This document shows, one piece after another, positions 1 to 8,376 of a DNA stretch of 64,000 bases; position 1 is the first letter of the stretch, and every line of letters begins with the position of its first letter. The notes under the pieces were generated by a model. That model saw only the letters and a program-made list of their open reading frames with translations. It was not told the origin of the DNA and searched no databases. The position numbers and the translations under genes were made by a program. The DNA comes from Saprospiraceae bacterium (GTDB lineage Bacteria > Bacteroidota > Bacteroidia > Chitinophagales > Saprospiraceae): assembly GCA_016717265.1 (NCBI GenBank), contig JADKFX010000001.1, forward strand, positions 682,001 through 746,000. The letters are read 5' to 3'.

Positions 1-2
1 AA

Positions 3-203
3 AAAGAAAAACAAGAAGCAGAAAGAAAACGCGTGGAGGCTCAAGGAATTGCTGATTATCAAAGAATCATTAATGCTACTTTGACAGATAAACAGTTACA
101 ATATGAGTGGATTAAAACATATCAGGGTTTAGCGAATTCTGCCAATTCAAAAATCATTGTTATGGATAAAAACACGCCGGTGATTTTAGATGGAAAAAAT
201 TAG
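3..203 (+). CDS. SPFH/prohibitin family protein, C-terminal fragment
   Basis: An open frame runs in from the left edge and stops at 201-203, giving about 66 residues. The fragment begins with a charged helix (KEKQEAERKRVEAQGIADY) followed by a segment ending in SKIIVMDKNTPVILDGKN. The EAQGIADYQRII stretch and the closing short beta segment are typical of the C-terminus of bacterial prohibitin/SPFH membrane-scaffold proteins. The N-terminal anchor and SPFH core lie outside the window, so membrane placement cannot be checked. The downstream gene is convergent. Confidence 0.7.
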   Translation, partial: KEKQEAERKRVEAQGIADYQRIINATLTDKQLQYEWIKTYQGLANSANSKIIVMDKNTPVILDGKN

Positions 204-285
204 GAGTGCTTTGAAGTAGAATAAATAAAACAGGAGAAAACAATAATTTTTTTAATGTGTATAACTCCTGAATTATTATAATTTT

Positions 286-1242
286 TTACTTTCCTCCACC
301 AGGTTTCTCAATTTTTTTATTCTGACCTTCAGTTCCTTTATTCTGAGATGGAACCGGTTTATTCATTTTATCTTTTTCCGGGTTGGTTTTTTTATTAGAA
401 TTTGTATTCGGTAAAGTTTTTTTATTATCTACTTTCGGAGGCGGTGGAATAATTTTATCTAACAAAAGTTTAATCTTATTATACTGGCTAACATAAGAAG
501 ATTTACCAGCACAATTTAAGGCCTTGTGTTTGCTATCTATATTTTCAATGCGATTACTTGGATTTGGATGGGTACTAAGCCATGAAGGAGGTGTTGGTTG
601 GTCTTTTATCTTTTTAAAAAAAGCGGATGCTCCGTTTGCATTATAATCCGTTGGACATAAATAAATTACAGACATTGAATCTGCCTGCGTTTCATGTGCT
701 CTGCTAAAACTTAAAGATATAAGCGCCGTAGCCACCTGTTTTACGGTTTCTTGTTTCCCAAGTGCTGCATCCGCAAGAACTTGTAAACCCAATGATTTTG
801 TCAATTGTTTTGTACTATGTCTTTTGGATGCATGTGCAATTTCATGTCCCAATACACCTGCAAGTTGATCTTCAGAATCGAGAAATTTAATGAGTCCGGT
901 ATAAACAAATATATAACCACCTGGCGTAGCAAAAGCATTTTGTGTCTTAATATCATTAATTAAGGTAATCTTCCAGGCAAAATCTTTTGAATATTCAACT
1001 TTTCCAGAATTCAAAATTTTTTGAACGATGCCATTTATATAGCTATAAAGTTCTTCATTGCCGGTTTCTGGTACTTTCGGAAACTCTATTTGATTTGCAT
1101 TTATTTCATCATACACTTGTTTGCCTAATTCTACATCCTGACTTACTGGAAACAGATTTAAATTATCCCATCCATCTTTTAAAGTTTTACAAGAAAGCGT
1201 AAGGAGCGCAATAATTCCAAAAATCAATATTTTATTATTCAT
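286..1242 (-). CDS. M48 family metalloprotease, lipoprotein
   Basis: 318 residues. The N-terminus is a lipoprotein signal with lipobox LTLSC (Cys18), so the protein should be anchored in the envelope. The zinc site HEIAH is at residues 133-137, and the third ligand is probably Glu184 in RAHETQADSM, the usual ExxxD pattern of M48 (BepA/LoiP-like) peptidases. The last 60 residues are a Pro/Asn/Lys-rich low-complexity tail. It is the last gene of a three-gene minus-strand operon, 17 bp after the PagL-like gene. Members of this family act in periplasmic outer-membrane protein quality control; the substrate here is unknown. Confidence 0.85.
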   Translation of the reverse strand: MNNKILIFGIIALLTLSCKTLKDGWDNLNLFPVSQDVELGKQVYDEINANQIEFPKVPETGNEELYSYINGIVQKILNSGKVEYSKDFAWKITLINDIKTQNAFATPGGYIFVYTGLIKFLDSEDQLAGVLGHEIAHASKRHSTKQLTKSLGLQVLADAALGKQETVKQVATALISLSFSRAHETQADSMSVIYLCPTDYNANGASAFFKKIKDQPTPPSWLSTHPNPSNRIENIDSKHKALNCAGKSSYVSQYNKIKLLLDKIIPPPPKVDNKKTLPNTNSNKKTNPEKDKMNKPVPSQNKGTEGQNKKIEKPGGGK

Positions 1243-1259
1243 GAGTACGTACTTATTTC

Positions 1260-2426
1260 TTAAAATAAATTTTGTGACATTGCTTGCATCCTTTTCTCAT
1301 TATGGATTCGCAAACCAGCCATCAAGCCAATATATTCTGCAGTCCCAAAATGTGTTTTTAAACTAACGCCAACATATGGTTTTATGGTATTTTTGATTGA
1401 ATATGGAACAATATATGAAAGATCTAATTTTGTCACAACCGGATAATCATCCAAACTAATTTTTCTTAAAAATTGATAACCAGTTCGAATCGTTAGTCCA
1501 ATATTACCAAAAAGCCATTGATGTGCAAGATACGCATTCAACCGCAGACCATCTTTTGAGGCACTTTTTTTGTTGGGCTTTAATTCCGTGTAGTCACTAA
1601 AATAAGAAGCTAAATGATTCTTCTCAATATCAAGACTGAGTCTCCAGGATTTAAAATCATTATATTGATAACCGGCATCTAACATATACCAGCTAATTAA
1701 GTATTTTGGACCACCGGGGATCCGGATTTCTTTCAAAGTCAAGCCTGTTTCAACACTAAAGGAAAATTTTGTTAAATTGCGTGAAAAGTCTTCTTTTACT
1801 ATTTTTCCAGATCTAAAATCATCTACAGGTCTATGGGAATCAAATGCCAGACCCAAAATTACAGATAAAAAATTAAGTCCAAGATTAGGTGCTTGATAAG
1901 CGCCATTACTAATATGAGATAGTGAAACTCCAGTATATAGCAATTTGTTTTGTAAGAATTTATGTTCAAACCGCAATTGAAAGTTTGTTAAATTATTCCA
2001 TTTAGAACCAATTGCCGTTTGTAATGGATTATTTTTTATGTGAAAGGGATGATCTAAATAAGCAAGTCCGCATGCAATTATAAAACGACCTGAAAAATTG
2101 GCCCTTTGAAAAAAGCCTAAGTCAAGATAAGGATAAAAAGAAACCCCTTTTCCCAATACATTTACAGGCGCTCCAAAATCCAAATATCTAAATCCAAATC
2201 CAATTCTGGGATAATGATAATAACGCTCCCACCGTTTTTTACCCTGCGTTTGATATGCTAAATCTAGTTCCATAAATTTTGAATATCCGGATGGAATAAA
2301 TTTCATTTTTTCCGAGTGTTTCAATAATTTACCGGGAAGAACAGCAAATTGCACAGACCATTTTTTGCCTTGTGCAATTCCTAAATTGCAATATAACATT
2401 ATCAAAATAAAAATATATTTGTTCAA
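1260..2426 (-). CDS. Acyloxyacyl hydrolase / PagL-like lipid A 3-O-deacylase
   Basis: 388 residues with a signal peptide ending near GIAQG. The middle of the protein (about residues 90-190) has the pattern of Bacteroidota acyloxyacyl hydrolases: a YPYLDLGFF strand, a GLAYL strand, an AIGSKWNN segment and the motif SHISNGAYQAPNLGLN. The His and Ser of HISNG match the catalytic His-x-Ser of PagL outer-membrane lipid A deacylases. Alternating aromatic strands throughout fit a beta-barrel. It is longer than PagL, as usual for the Bacteroidota form. It starts one base after the hutH stop codon, so the two are probably translationally coupled. A general outer-membrane beta-barrel is the alternative. 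Confidence 0.72.
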   Translation of the reverse strand: MNKYIFILIMLYCNLGIAQGKKWSVQFAVLPGKLLKHSEKMKFIPSGYSKFMELDLAYQTQGKKRWERYYHYPRIGFGFRYLDFGAPVNVLGKGVSFYPYLDLGFFQRANFSGRFIIACGLAYLDHPFHIKNNPLQTAIGSKWNNLTNFQLRFEHKFLQNKLLYTGVSLSHISNGAYQAPNLGLNFLSVILGLAFDSHRPVDDFRSGKIVKEDFSRNLTKFSFSVETGLTLKEIRIPGGPKYLISWYMLDAGYQYNDFKSWRLSLDIEKNHLASYFSDYTELKPNKKSASKDGLRLNAYLAHQWLFGNIGLTIRTGYQFLRKISLDDYPVVTKLDLSYIVPYSIKNTIKPYVGVSLKTHFGTAEYIGLMAGLRIHNEKRMQAMSQNLF

Positions 2427-2427
2427 A

Positions 2428-3915
2428 TTAATACGCTATGGATCTAAGATATAAAATAGTTTTTTCGTAATCATTCGAAGGGATATGATCTTCTTTTTTA
2501 AAAGGTATAATATCGAGATAGTTTTTATAATATTTTTCTAAATTATTTTGAAGTTTCCAATCTTTTCTAAAATTCCATGCCCGGGTTGCAGTCATCCATT
2601 CCATGGCTAAAACAAGTTCCGTTTGTTCGGCAATTTTATTGCATTTTAGTCCGGCATTTGCAGCCATACTTACATGGTCCTCCTGACCTTTAGAACTTAT
2701 AATGGAGTCAACCGAAGCTGGAGAAGAAAGTTGTTTATTCATACTAACAGCAGCAGCGGCGGCATATTGAACAATCATGAAGCCGGAATTTAAACCCGGT
2801 TCATTTGTTAGAAAATCTGGCAAGCCACGCGTACCACAAATCAACTGATAAATTCGTCTTTCAGAAATATTAGCTAATTCTGTTGTAGCAAGACATAAAA
2901 AGTCTGAAGCCAAAGCTAATGGTTGTGCATGAAAATTACCACCTGAAATCACTTCGGTTGAGGAAATAAGGAGTGGGTTATCTGTTACAGAATTCAATTC
3001 ATTTTCTGCAATCGTTTCGCAATATTTTATGGCATCAAAACTAGCCCCATGTACCTGCGGTGCGCAACGAAAAGAGTATGGATCTTGCACTGATTTATTG
3101 CTTCTGGTTTGAATATCGCTATCAACAAGCCAGGAAGAAATTTCATTGGCCGCATGGACCTGTCCTGACTGATTTCTAATCTCCTGAATTTTTGGATGTA
3201 AAAAAGAAATATTACAATTAAAAGATTCCATAGAAAGTGCTGCGTTTAAATTCGCTTGATGATAACAGCGTCGCGCTTTCAAAACAGCCGTAATTAATAA
3301 AGCTAAAGAATATTGTGTACCATTTAATAATGCCAAGCCTTCCTTAGCTTTTAAAAATGGAACTTTAATATTTAAATCTTTAAAAACAGTATTGGATTCA
3401 AGAATTTTATTATTGTAATTAACGAGACCTTCACCGATTGCAGATAGAGATAAATGTGCTAGCGGAGCGAGATCTCCGGAAGCTCCTAAGGATCCCATTT
3501 CAGGTATTACAGGAATGATACGATGATTATATAATAAAATTAAAAATTCTATCAATTCGGGTCTGACAGCAGAATATTCTTGTGATAGTCCGATAATTTT
3601 TAATAATAATACTAAACGGGCAAGATCTTCCGAGACATAAGCACCAAATCCACAGGCATGAGATCTAACCAGGTTTGACTGTAGTTCATGCAACTGATCA
3701 TCTGGAATTTTAGTGTTACAGAGAGCACCAAATCCTGTATTAATTCCATAAATGGGCTTATCATTTGTGGAAAGTATCAAATCCAGTTTAATTCTTTGAT
3801 TGTAAAGTAAAACTCTTAATTCAGGATCTAAATCTAGTTTAAGATCCTTTTCTTGAATTTCTTGTAATTTTTGAAGCGTAATAGAATTTCTACTGATCTG
3901 AAAAATTGGATTCAT
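2428..3915 (-). CDS. hutH: Histidine ammonia-lyase
   Basis: 495 residues, close to the usual length of about 500. The self-processing Ala-Ser-Gly that forms the MIO cofactor is at 145-147 in GSLGASGDLAPLAHL, and the catalytic Tyr is in YGINTGFG (Tyr56). The selectivity position reads Ser85-His86 in NLVRSHACGFG; SH is the histidine-lyase state, while tyrosine and phenylalanine lyases usually have HL or FL. It should deaminate L-histidine to urocanate in the cytoplasm. No other hut gene is nearby; instead it heads an operon with a lipid A deacylase-like and an M48 protease gene. A TAnnTTTG element ends four bases before the ATG. Confidence 0.92.
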   Translation of the reverse strand: MNPIFQISRNSITLQKLQEIQEKDLKLDLDPELRVLLYNQRIKLDLILSTNDKPIYGINTGFGALCNTKIPDDQLHELQSNLVRSHACGFGAYVSEDLARLVLLLKIIGLSQEYSAVRPELIEFLILLYNHRIIPVIPEMGSLGASGDLAPLAHLSLSAIGEGLVNYNNKILESNTVFKDLNIKVPFLKAKEGLALLNGTQYSLALLITAVLKARRCYHQANLNAALSMESFNCNISFLHPKIQEIRNQSGQVHAANEISSWLVDSDIQTRSNKSVQDPYSFRCAPQVHGASFDAIKYCETIAENELNSVTDNPLLISSTEVISGGNFHAQPLALASDFLCLATTELANISERRIYQLICGTRGLPDFLTNEPGLNSGFMIVQYAAAAAVSMNKQLSSPASVDSIISSKGQEDHVSMAANAGLKCNKIAEQTELVLAMEWMTATRAWNFRKDWKLQNNLEKYYKNYLDIIPFKKEDHIPSNDYEKTILYLRSIAY

Positions 3916-3919
3916 AGAG

Positions 3920-3927
3920 CAAAGATA
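3920..3927 (-). promoter_or_regulatory. Bacteroidota -7 element (TATCTTTG) for the hutH operon
   Basis: Read on the minus strand, TATCTTTG matches the Bacteroidota consensus TAnnTTTG exactly. Only four bases separate it from the hutH ATG, so the transcript would be leaderless or nearly so. No good -33 TTTG was found at the expected 19-21 bp spacing. Confidence 0.5.
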
Positions 3928-4376
3928 AAAAGGAAGTGAAATTCTATTAGATTATCAAGATTTTGGCTAAAAACTTTATAACGCTTAAAAATCGGCAAAT
4001 TTAATTTTTGCATTAAATCGAAAAATCTTTGTTAATTATTAGGTCTTTTTGAATGTAGGAGACTTAATATTTAGTTTGAATTAAGATAAAGGACAAAAGA
4101 GCCTTTTTGAAAGAAGAAAATCAGGATTGGGTGTTAAATATAAAATGAATTTCGGATTTTGTAATTTTCTTCTAAAATCATGAGCAATAGTTCTCCTGGG
4201 TTCAGAGTTAATTTCTGGATTAAACATTTATCTGTGCCTTCAAACTTGCATTTTAGGTTAAAACGAACACAAGGTGAAGTTAAGTTCAGGTTAAAAATGC
4301 AATTTAAAAAAATTTTACAGCAATAGATAGGGTTTACAAGAGAGCAGGAATACCTGAATATAAAAACAAAGCCTTA
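3928..4376. other. Intergenic region between divergent hutH and ompH operons
   Basis: About 450 bases with no open frame that looks coding, no tRNA-like fold and no strong inverted repeat that I can see. It separates divergent operons, so it should hold their upstream control sequences; only the two promoters at its ends are recognisable. Confidence 0.5.
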
Positions 4377-4378
4377 CT

Positions 4379-4410
4379 TTTGGGCACTTTTTAAAGCAGT
4401 TATACGTTTG
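4379..4410 (+). promoter_or_regulatory. Bacteroidota-type promoter for the ompH-ompH-murI operon
   Basis: TTTG at 4379-4382 is followed after 20 bp by TACGTTTG at 4403-4410. Both elements and the spacing match the Bacteroidota sigma-A consensus TTTG-N19-21-TAnnTTTG. The first ATG is 30 bases downstream at 4440. Confidence 0.75.
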
Positions 4411-4439
4411 TACTGATTCATTGAATAAAATTTAAAAAC

Positions 4440-4955
4440 ATGAAAATCAAGTTTTTCTTCATTTTGACTTTATTAATCTGTTTTGTTGGGAGCAGCTATA
4501 GCCAGCGTTTTGCCTTAGTCGATGTCAATAAGGTTTTAGATAATATGGATGATTATAAAAAGGCACAAGAGGAGTTGGATAGGGTGGCGGCAAGTTGGAA
4601 ACAGGAAATTGCAATTGAATATGACCGAATTAAAGCAATGTATAATAAATATCAGGCAGAACAGGTGTTATTAACGGAAGATCAAAGGAAGCAAAAGGAA
4701 GAGGAAATTACAAATAAAGAAAAAGAGGTTCGCAAACTCCAAAAAGATAAATTTGGTGAAGAAGGAGAACTTTTTCGGAGAAGACAAGATTTAGTTCGTC
4801 CAATTCAGGATCGGGTATATACTGCAATTCAGGATTTTGCATTGGCAAACACCTTAGATGCAATGTTTGATACAAGTGGTTCAGCTGGAATCATCTATTA
4901 TAATAAAGATTTAGATAAGACCGAAGCAATTATAAAAAAATTAAAATCTAAGTAA
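4440..4955 (+). CDS. OmpH/Skp family periplasmic chaperone (first copy)
   Basis: 171 residues. A signal peptide of about 21 residues ends in SSYSQ, followed by the family's opening strand RFALVDVNKVLDNM. Residues about 35-115 are a highly charged, Lys/Glu-rich coiled coil (tentacle), and the C-terminal strand holds GIIYYNKDLDKT. This is the layout of Skp/OmpH, a trimeric holdase that escorts outer-membrane proteins through the periplasm. A second copy lies 51 bp downstream, an arrangement common in Bacteroidota, followed by murI. Expression is probably driven by the promoter at 4379-4410. Confidence 0.88.
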   Translation: MKIKFFFILTLLICFVGSSYSQRFALVDVNKVLDNMDDYKKAQEELDRVAASWKQEIAIEYDRIKAMYNKYQAEQVLLTEDQRKQKEEEITNKEKEVRKLQKDKFGEEGELFRRRQDLVRPIQDRVYTAIQDFALANTLDAMFDTSGSAGIIYYNKDLDKTEAIIKKLKSK

Positions 4956-4976
4956 TTTCTTTTTTAAATAAGATCC

Positions 4977-4984
4977 TATATTTG
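4977..4984 (+). promoter_or_regulatory. Possible internal -7 element before the second ompH gene
   Basis: TATATTTG in the 51-bp gap between the two ompH genes matches TAnnTTTG exactly and lies 22 bases before the second ATG. No -33 element is evident, so it may only boost transcription from the upstream promoter. Confidence 0.4.
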
Positions 4985-5006
4985 CAAACAAAAATTTTAT
5001 AATTAA

Positions 5007-5516
5007 ATGAAAATCAACATTTTATATTTAACCGTATGTATTTTCGGTTGTTTTTTAACTACAATTTCTGCTCAGAAATTCGGATATTTAAATTCTCAAG
5101 CATTACTTGCAGAATTACCAGAAGTTAAACAGGCTGATGCTAATTTACAAGCCTTACAAACACAACTTGAGAAAAAAGGGCAAATGATGGTCCAGGAGTT
5201 GGAAGGTAAATATAAAGAATTACAAAGAAAGGAGCAATCCGGAGAAATAAGTCCAAAGGCCTTAGAAGAAGAAGCAAGAAAATTAAAAGAACAAGAAGGA
5301 GAGCTTGCAAAATTTGAACAAGATGTCCAAAAACAGTTGGGAAGTAAAAGGCAAGAAATGTTACAACCATTAATCGACAAGGTAAATAGTGCAATCAAAC
5401 AAGTAGCTACAGAAGGACAGTTCGTTTACATTTTTGATTCAAGTGCCGGGATGCTTTTATATGCTCAGGAATCCTTAGATGTTACTGCCATTGTAAAAGC
5501 TAAACTGGGCATTTAA
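5007..5516 (+). CDS. OmpH/Skp family periplasmic chaperone (second copy)
   Basis: 169 residues. A signal peptide ends near TISAQ, followed by KFGYLNSQALLAELPEVKQA, the standard start of mature OmpH. A coiled coil of Gln/Glu/Lys-rich repeats spans about residues 42-118, and the C-terminus carries FVYIFDSSAGMLLYAQESLDVT, the usual closing strand. It is clearly paralogous to the gene just upstream but divergent, so the two copies may serve different clients or form mixed trimers. The murI start is only a few bases past its stop codon, indicating cotranscription. Confidence 0.88.
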   Translation: MKINILYLTVCIFGCFLTTISAQKFGYLNSQALLAELPEVKQADANLQALQTQLEKKGQMMVQELEGKYKELQRKEQSGEISPKALEEEARKLKEQEGELAKFEQDVQKQLGSKRQEMLQPLIDKVNSAIKQVATEGQFVYIFDSSAGMLLYAQESLDVTAIVKAKLGI

Positions 5517-5521
5517 ATTTA

Positions 5522-6331
5522 GTGAAAGCAGAAGCCAGAAGGCCCATAGGAATTTTTGATTCAGGCATTGGAGGTCTGACGGTAGCTTCTGCAATTCATA
5601 AATTATTACCTCAAGAAAGTTTCATTTATTTTGGTGATACTGCACATTTGCCATATGGTGAAAAATCACATGATGCCATTCGATATTTTTCATTGCGAAT
5701 CTGTAAATTTTTATTGGAGAAAAACTGTAAGGCAATCGTTGTTGCATGTAATTCAGCATCCACTGCAGCATATGAAGTGTTATTAGATTTTTTTAAGGAA
5801 AAAGCAATTTTTGTAAATGTAGTGGATCCTCTTGTAGACCATTGTTGTAGCTTTTCTTTTACGAATATCGGATTAATAGCAACGCATGCAACCGTGCAAT
5901 CTGGTGTTTATGATAAACAATTCAAAAAAAGAAATGCGCAACTTAAATTAAAGTCATTGGCTACGCCATTGTTAGCACCCATGATAGAAGAAGGATTTGT
6001 AAATAATACGATTAGTCATTCTGTAATTGAGAATTATTTATCCGATCCAATTCTTGATGGTATTGAAGCTTTACTATTAGCGTGTACGCACTATCCCTTA
6101 ATTAAACAAGAAATTGCTGAATTTTACAATCCTAAAATACCCGTTCTTGATTCCACAAATGTTACTGCAATAGCACTGAAAACAGCTTTGAAAAATAAAG
6201 ATCTGCTATGTGAAGAAAAAATTGGAGAAGATCAATTTTTTGTTTCTGATTATTCTGAAAATTTCTTGAAAACAACTAAATTGTTTTATCCCGAAGCAAT
6301 TGATTTGAAGCGGATGAACATTTGGGAGTAG
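5522..6331 (+). CDS. murI: Glutamate racemase
   Basis: 269 residues, the expected length. It interconverts L- and D-glutamate for peptidoglycan. The N-terminal motif PIGIFDSGIGGLTV holds the catalytic Asp/Ser pair, GDTAHLPYG follows, and the two catalytic cysteines are Cys76 in VVACNSAS and Cys188 in LLACTHYPLI. The start is GTG at 5522, five bases after the preceding ompH stop; no ATG lies near and the motif-rich N-terminus begins at once, so GTG is the natural choice. It is the third gene of the ompH-ompH-murI envelope operon. Confidence 0.95.
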   Translation: MKAEARRPIGIFDSGIGGLTVASAIHKLLPQESFIYFGDTAHLPYGEKSHDAIRYFSLRICKFLLEKNCKAIVVACNSASTAAYEVLLDFFKEKAIFVNVVDPLVDHCCSFSFTNIGLIATHATVQSGVYDKQFKKRNAQLKLKSLATPLLAPMIEEGFVNNTISHSVIENYLSDPILDGIEALLLACTHYPLIKQEIAEFYNPKIPVLDSTNVTAIALKTALKNKDLLCEEKIGEDQFFVSDYSENFLKTTKLFYPEAIDLKRMNIWE

Positions 6332-6523
6332 TTCAAGTTTTAATCTTTATAAAAATTGGCTCCTGCCTTTTTCTTTAAAGTCACCACGCTCTATGAATAA
6401 AATATTTAACTTTTAAAAGAATGGATATTTCCTTCAGTTTCATTTCTAAAATCATTGATTCTTCGTTTAAAAAACGGAATTGAATATCCCTGGTTTAAAA
6501 TCATTTTTTAATTTTAATAGATT

Positions 6524-6531
6524 TATATTTG
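6524..6531 (+). promoter_or_regulatory. Bacteroidota -7 element before the VIT1-type gene
   Basis: TATATTTG matches TAnnTTTG and lies 18 bases before the ATG at 6550. A -33 TTTG is not visible at the usual distance, where the sequence is only T-rich. Confidence 0.45.
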
Positions 6532-6549
6532 TAATATTGTATTCATTAA

Positions 6550-7659
6550 ATGGATGTGTTTATGATATCTAAAAATACACAAACGGAAATAGATGCTTAT
6601 TACTTATATCATAAACTAGCAGAAAATGAAAAAGACCCTGTAATAAAGGATGTTTTTTTTCAGATGAGTGAAATTGAAAAAGGACATGCAATTGCATTTT
6701 TAAAGAATCAAAAGCTTTCCTTAGAACCCTTTCCAAAACCATCTAAAAAGGCGCTAGTGATAAATCAAATTGGGCGTTGGTTTGGATATGACTTTGTATT
6801 GGGGATTTTAATGGATACTGAAAAAAGTATCTCAAAAGCCATGATTTCTGCCAAGATTAAAAACAAAATGGAAATTAGCGGCAGTGAAACCAACCATGTA
6901 AAAATTTTACGGAACATACTTGATAGTGAAGCAAAAATTGGGGGTGGTTCTTTTGCAAGATTTGAGAAAAGACATCGATCTGTAGGTGGGAATGCAATCC
7001 GAGCAGCAGTGTTAGGTGGGAATGATGGTCTCATATCAAATTTTAGTTTAGTCATGGGTGTGGCAGGTGCAACGGGAGGCCAAAGTACCGTTTTATTAAC
7101 CGGGATCGCAGGCCTTCTTGCAGGTGCTTTGTCGATGGCATTAGGAGAATGGATCTCCGTTAAAAGTTCACAAGAACTTTATGAAAATCAAATGCAGTTG
7201 GAAATGGAAGAGCTGGAAATAAATCCAGCAGGTGAACAGCAAGAAATTGCTTTAATTTATATAGCTAAAGGGATTCCTTCGGAACAAGCAAAAGTAATGG
7301 CAGAAGAAATTCTAAAAGACAAGAAGAAAGCGCATGAATTTTTAGTTAAAGAAGAATTGGGTATTAATGCAGAAGAATTAAAAGGATCTGCAATGGAAGC
7401 AGCATTTTTTTCTTTCATACTTTTTGCAATTGGGGCCATCATTCCCGTAGCACCATTCTTTTTTACTTCCGGTATGACTGCTATCTATTTAAGTGTAGGA
7501 TTTAGTGCCTTGGGTTTATTTATAATTGGAGCAGCAATCACCTTATTTACCGGAAAGGCGGTACTTTTTTCAGGATTTCGTCAAGTATTTTTTGGATTGT
7601 CGGCTGCAGCAATAACGTTTTTAATTGGTAAATTAATTGGTGTATCCATGATTGGATAA
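6550..7659 (+). CDS. Ferritin-like domain fused to VIT1/CCC1-type iron/manganese transporter
   Basis: 369 residues in two parts. Residues 1-135 form a ferritin-like four-helix domain whose metal ligands can be read as Glu13, Glu43-x-x-His46, Glu91 and Glu113-x-x-His116. Residues 145-369 are a VIT1/CCC1 membrane domain with AVLGGNDGLISNFSLVMGVAGA, a GALSMALGEW segment and about five transmembrane helices. This matches the bacterial erythrin/MbfA-like fusions, which bind Fe(II) in the cytoplasm and export it across the inner membrane. Met5 is an alternative start. The gene stands alone; no Fur-like site was recognised upstream. Confidence 0.88.
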   Translation: MDVFMISKNTQTEIDAYYLYHKLAENEKDPVIKDVFFQMSEIEKGHAIAFLKNQKLSLEPFPKPSKKALVINQIGRWFGYDFVLGILMDTEKSISKAMISAKIKNKMEISGSETNHVKILRNILDSEAKIGGGSFARFEKRHRSVGGNAIRAAVLGGNDGLISNFSLVMGVAGATGGQSTVLLTGIAGLLAGALSMALGEWISVKSSQELYENQMQLEMEELEINPAGEQQEIALIYIAKGIPSEQAKVMAEEILKDKKKAHEFLVKEELGINAEELKGSAMEAAFFSFILFAIGAIIPVAPFFFTSGMTAIYLSVGFSALGLFIIGAAITLFTGKAVLFSGFRQVFFGLSAAAITFLIGKLIGVSMIG

Positions 7660-7793
7660 TTGTATTTGAATGCATTTATTTTTTGCAATTTACTATTGGT
7701 AAAGACATTAGAGTTAATGAAGAAGAATCACTAATTTGAAATAGGAACGGAGTGGCTAAGTAAAAGAGTATCCTAAATTAATTCAGTTACTAT

Positions 7794-8354
7794 TTAATAG
7801 ATTATTTTGATATTTTTATTGTCAATCCAACGACTCCATTTTTTATTATAGCCATGAATTGAAAATGTTATTTCTGCATTATTATTGTATAACGGAAGAT
7901 TTAGATTTGTCCATTCAAATATACTTCCATATAAATTATGAACATTTTTATAGCCGTTTTGAATTAACTTCTTAGCTATTTTTTCACTTCTATATCCAAT
8001 TGAACAATAACAAACAATGGCTTTATCTGTTGGTAGATCTTTTATTAAGGAGAGCTTAAAGTTGTTGTAATCAATCCATCTTGCATTTTTTAAATGACTC
8101 AAATCAAATTCTTCTTTTGTGCGTGTATCTAAAAGAATATAATTTTCAAAATTTGCCGATAATTCTTTGCAGCTCATTTCAGGAACAGCATGTGAAAGAA
8201 ATTGATTAAGCATTTTGCCATAATCCGGATTTAATATATGTATATCAGTTTTAGATTGGCAAAAAATTAAGCTAGGAAAAATAAATAAAAATAAAAATAA
8301 TTTCATCCATAGCCTGGTTTGATAAAATTTATTTCTAATGATTATTTTGCTCAA
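7794..8354 (-). CDS. Rhodanese-like domain protein, exported
   Basis: 186 residues. The rhodanese fold covers about residues 58-150, with LLDTRTKEEFDLSHLKNARW and the active-site loop CYCSIGYRS, where Cys117 is the sulfur-accepting cysteine. A hydrophobic signal (MKLFLFLFIFPSLIFC) begins at Met17, so translation may really start at 8306; the first 16 residues look like an artefact of the longest frame. Possible roles are sulfur transfer or redox chemistry in the envelope. It lies 22 bp beyond the mvaD stop on the same strand and may be cotranscribed with that pair. Confidence 0.82.
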   Translation of the reverse strand: MSKIIIRNKFYQTRLWMKLFLFLFIFPSLIFCQSKTDIHILNPDYGKMLNQFLSHAVPEMSCKELSANFENYILLDTRTKEEFDLSHLKNARWIDYNNFKLSLIKDLPTDKAIVCYCSIGYRSEKIAKKLIQNGYKNVHNLYGSIFEWTNLNLPLYNNNAEITFSIHGYNKKWSRWIDNKNIKIIY

Positions 8355-8376
8355 TGGAGAATTATTTTAATAGTAT

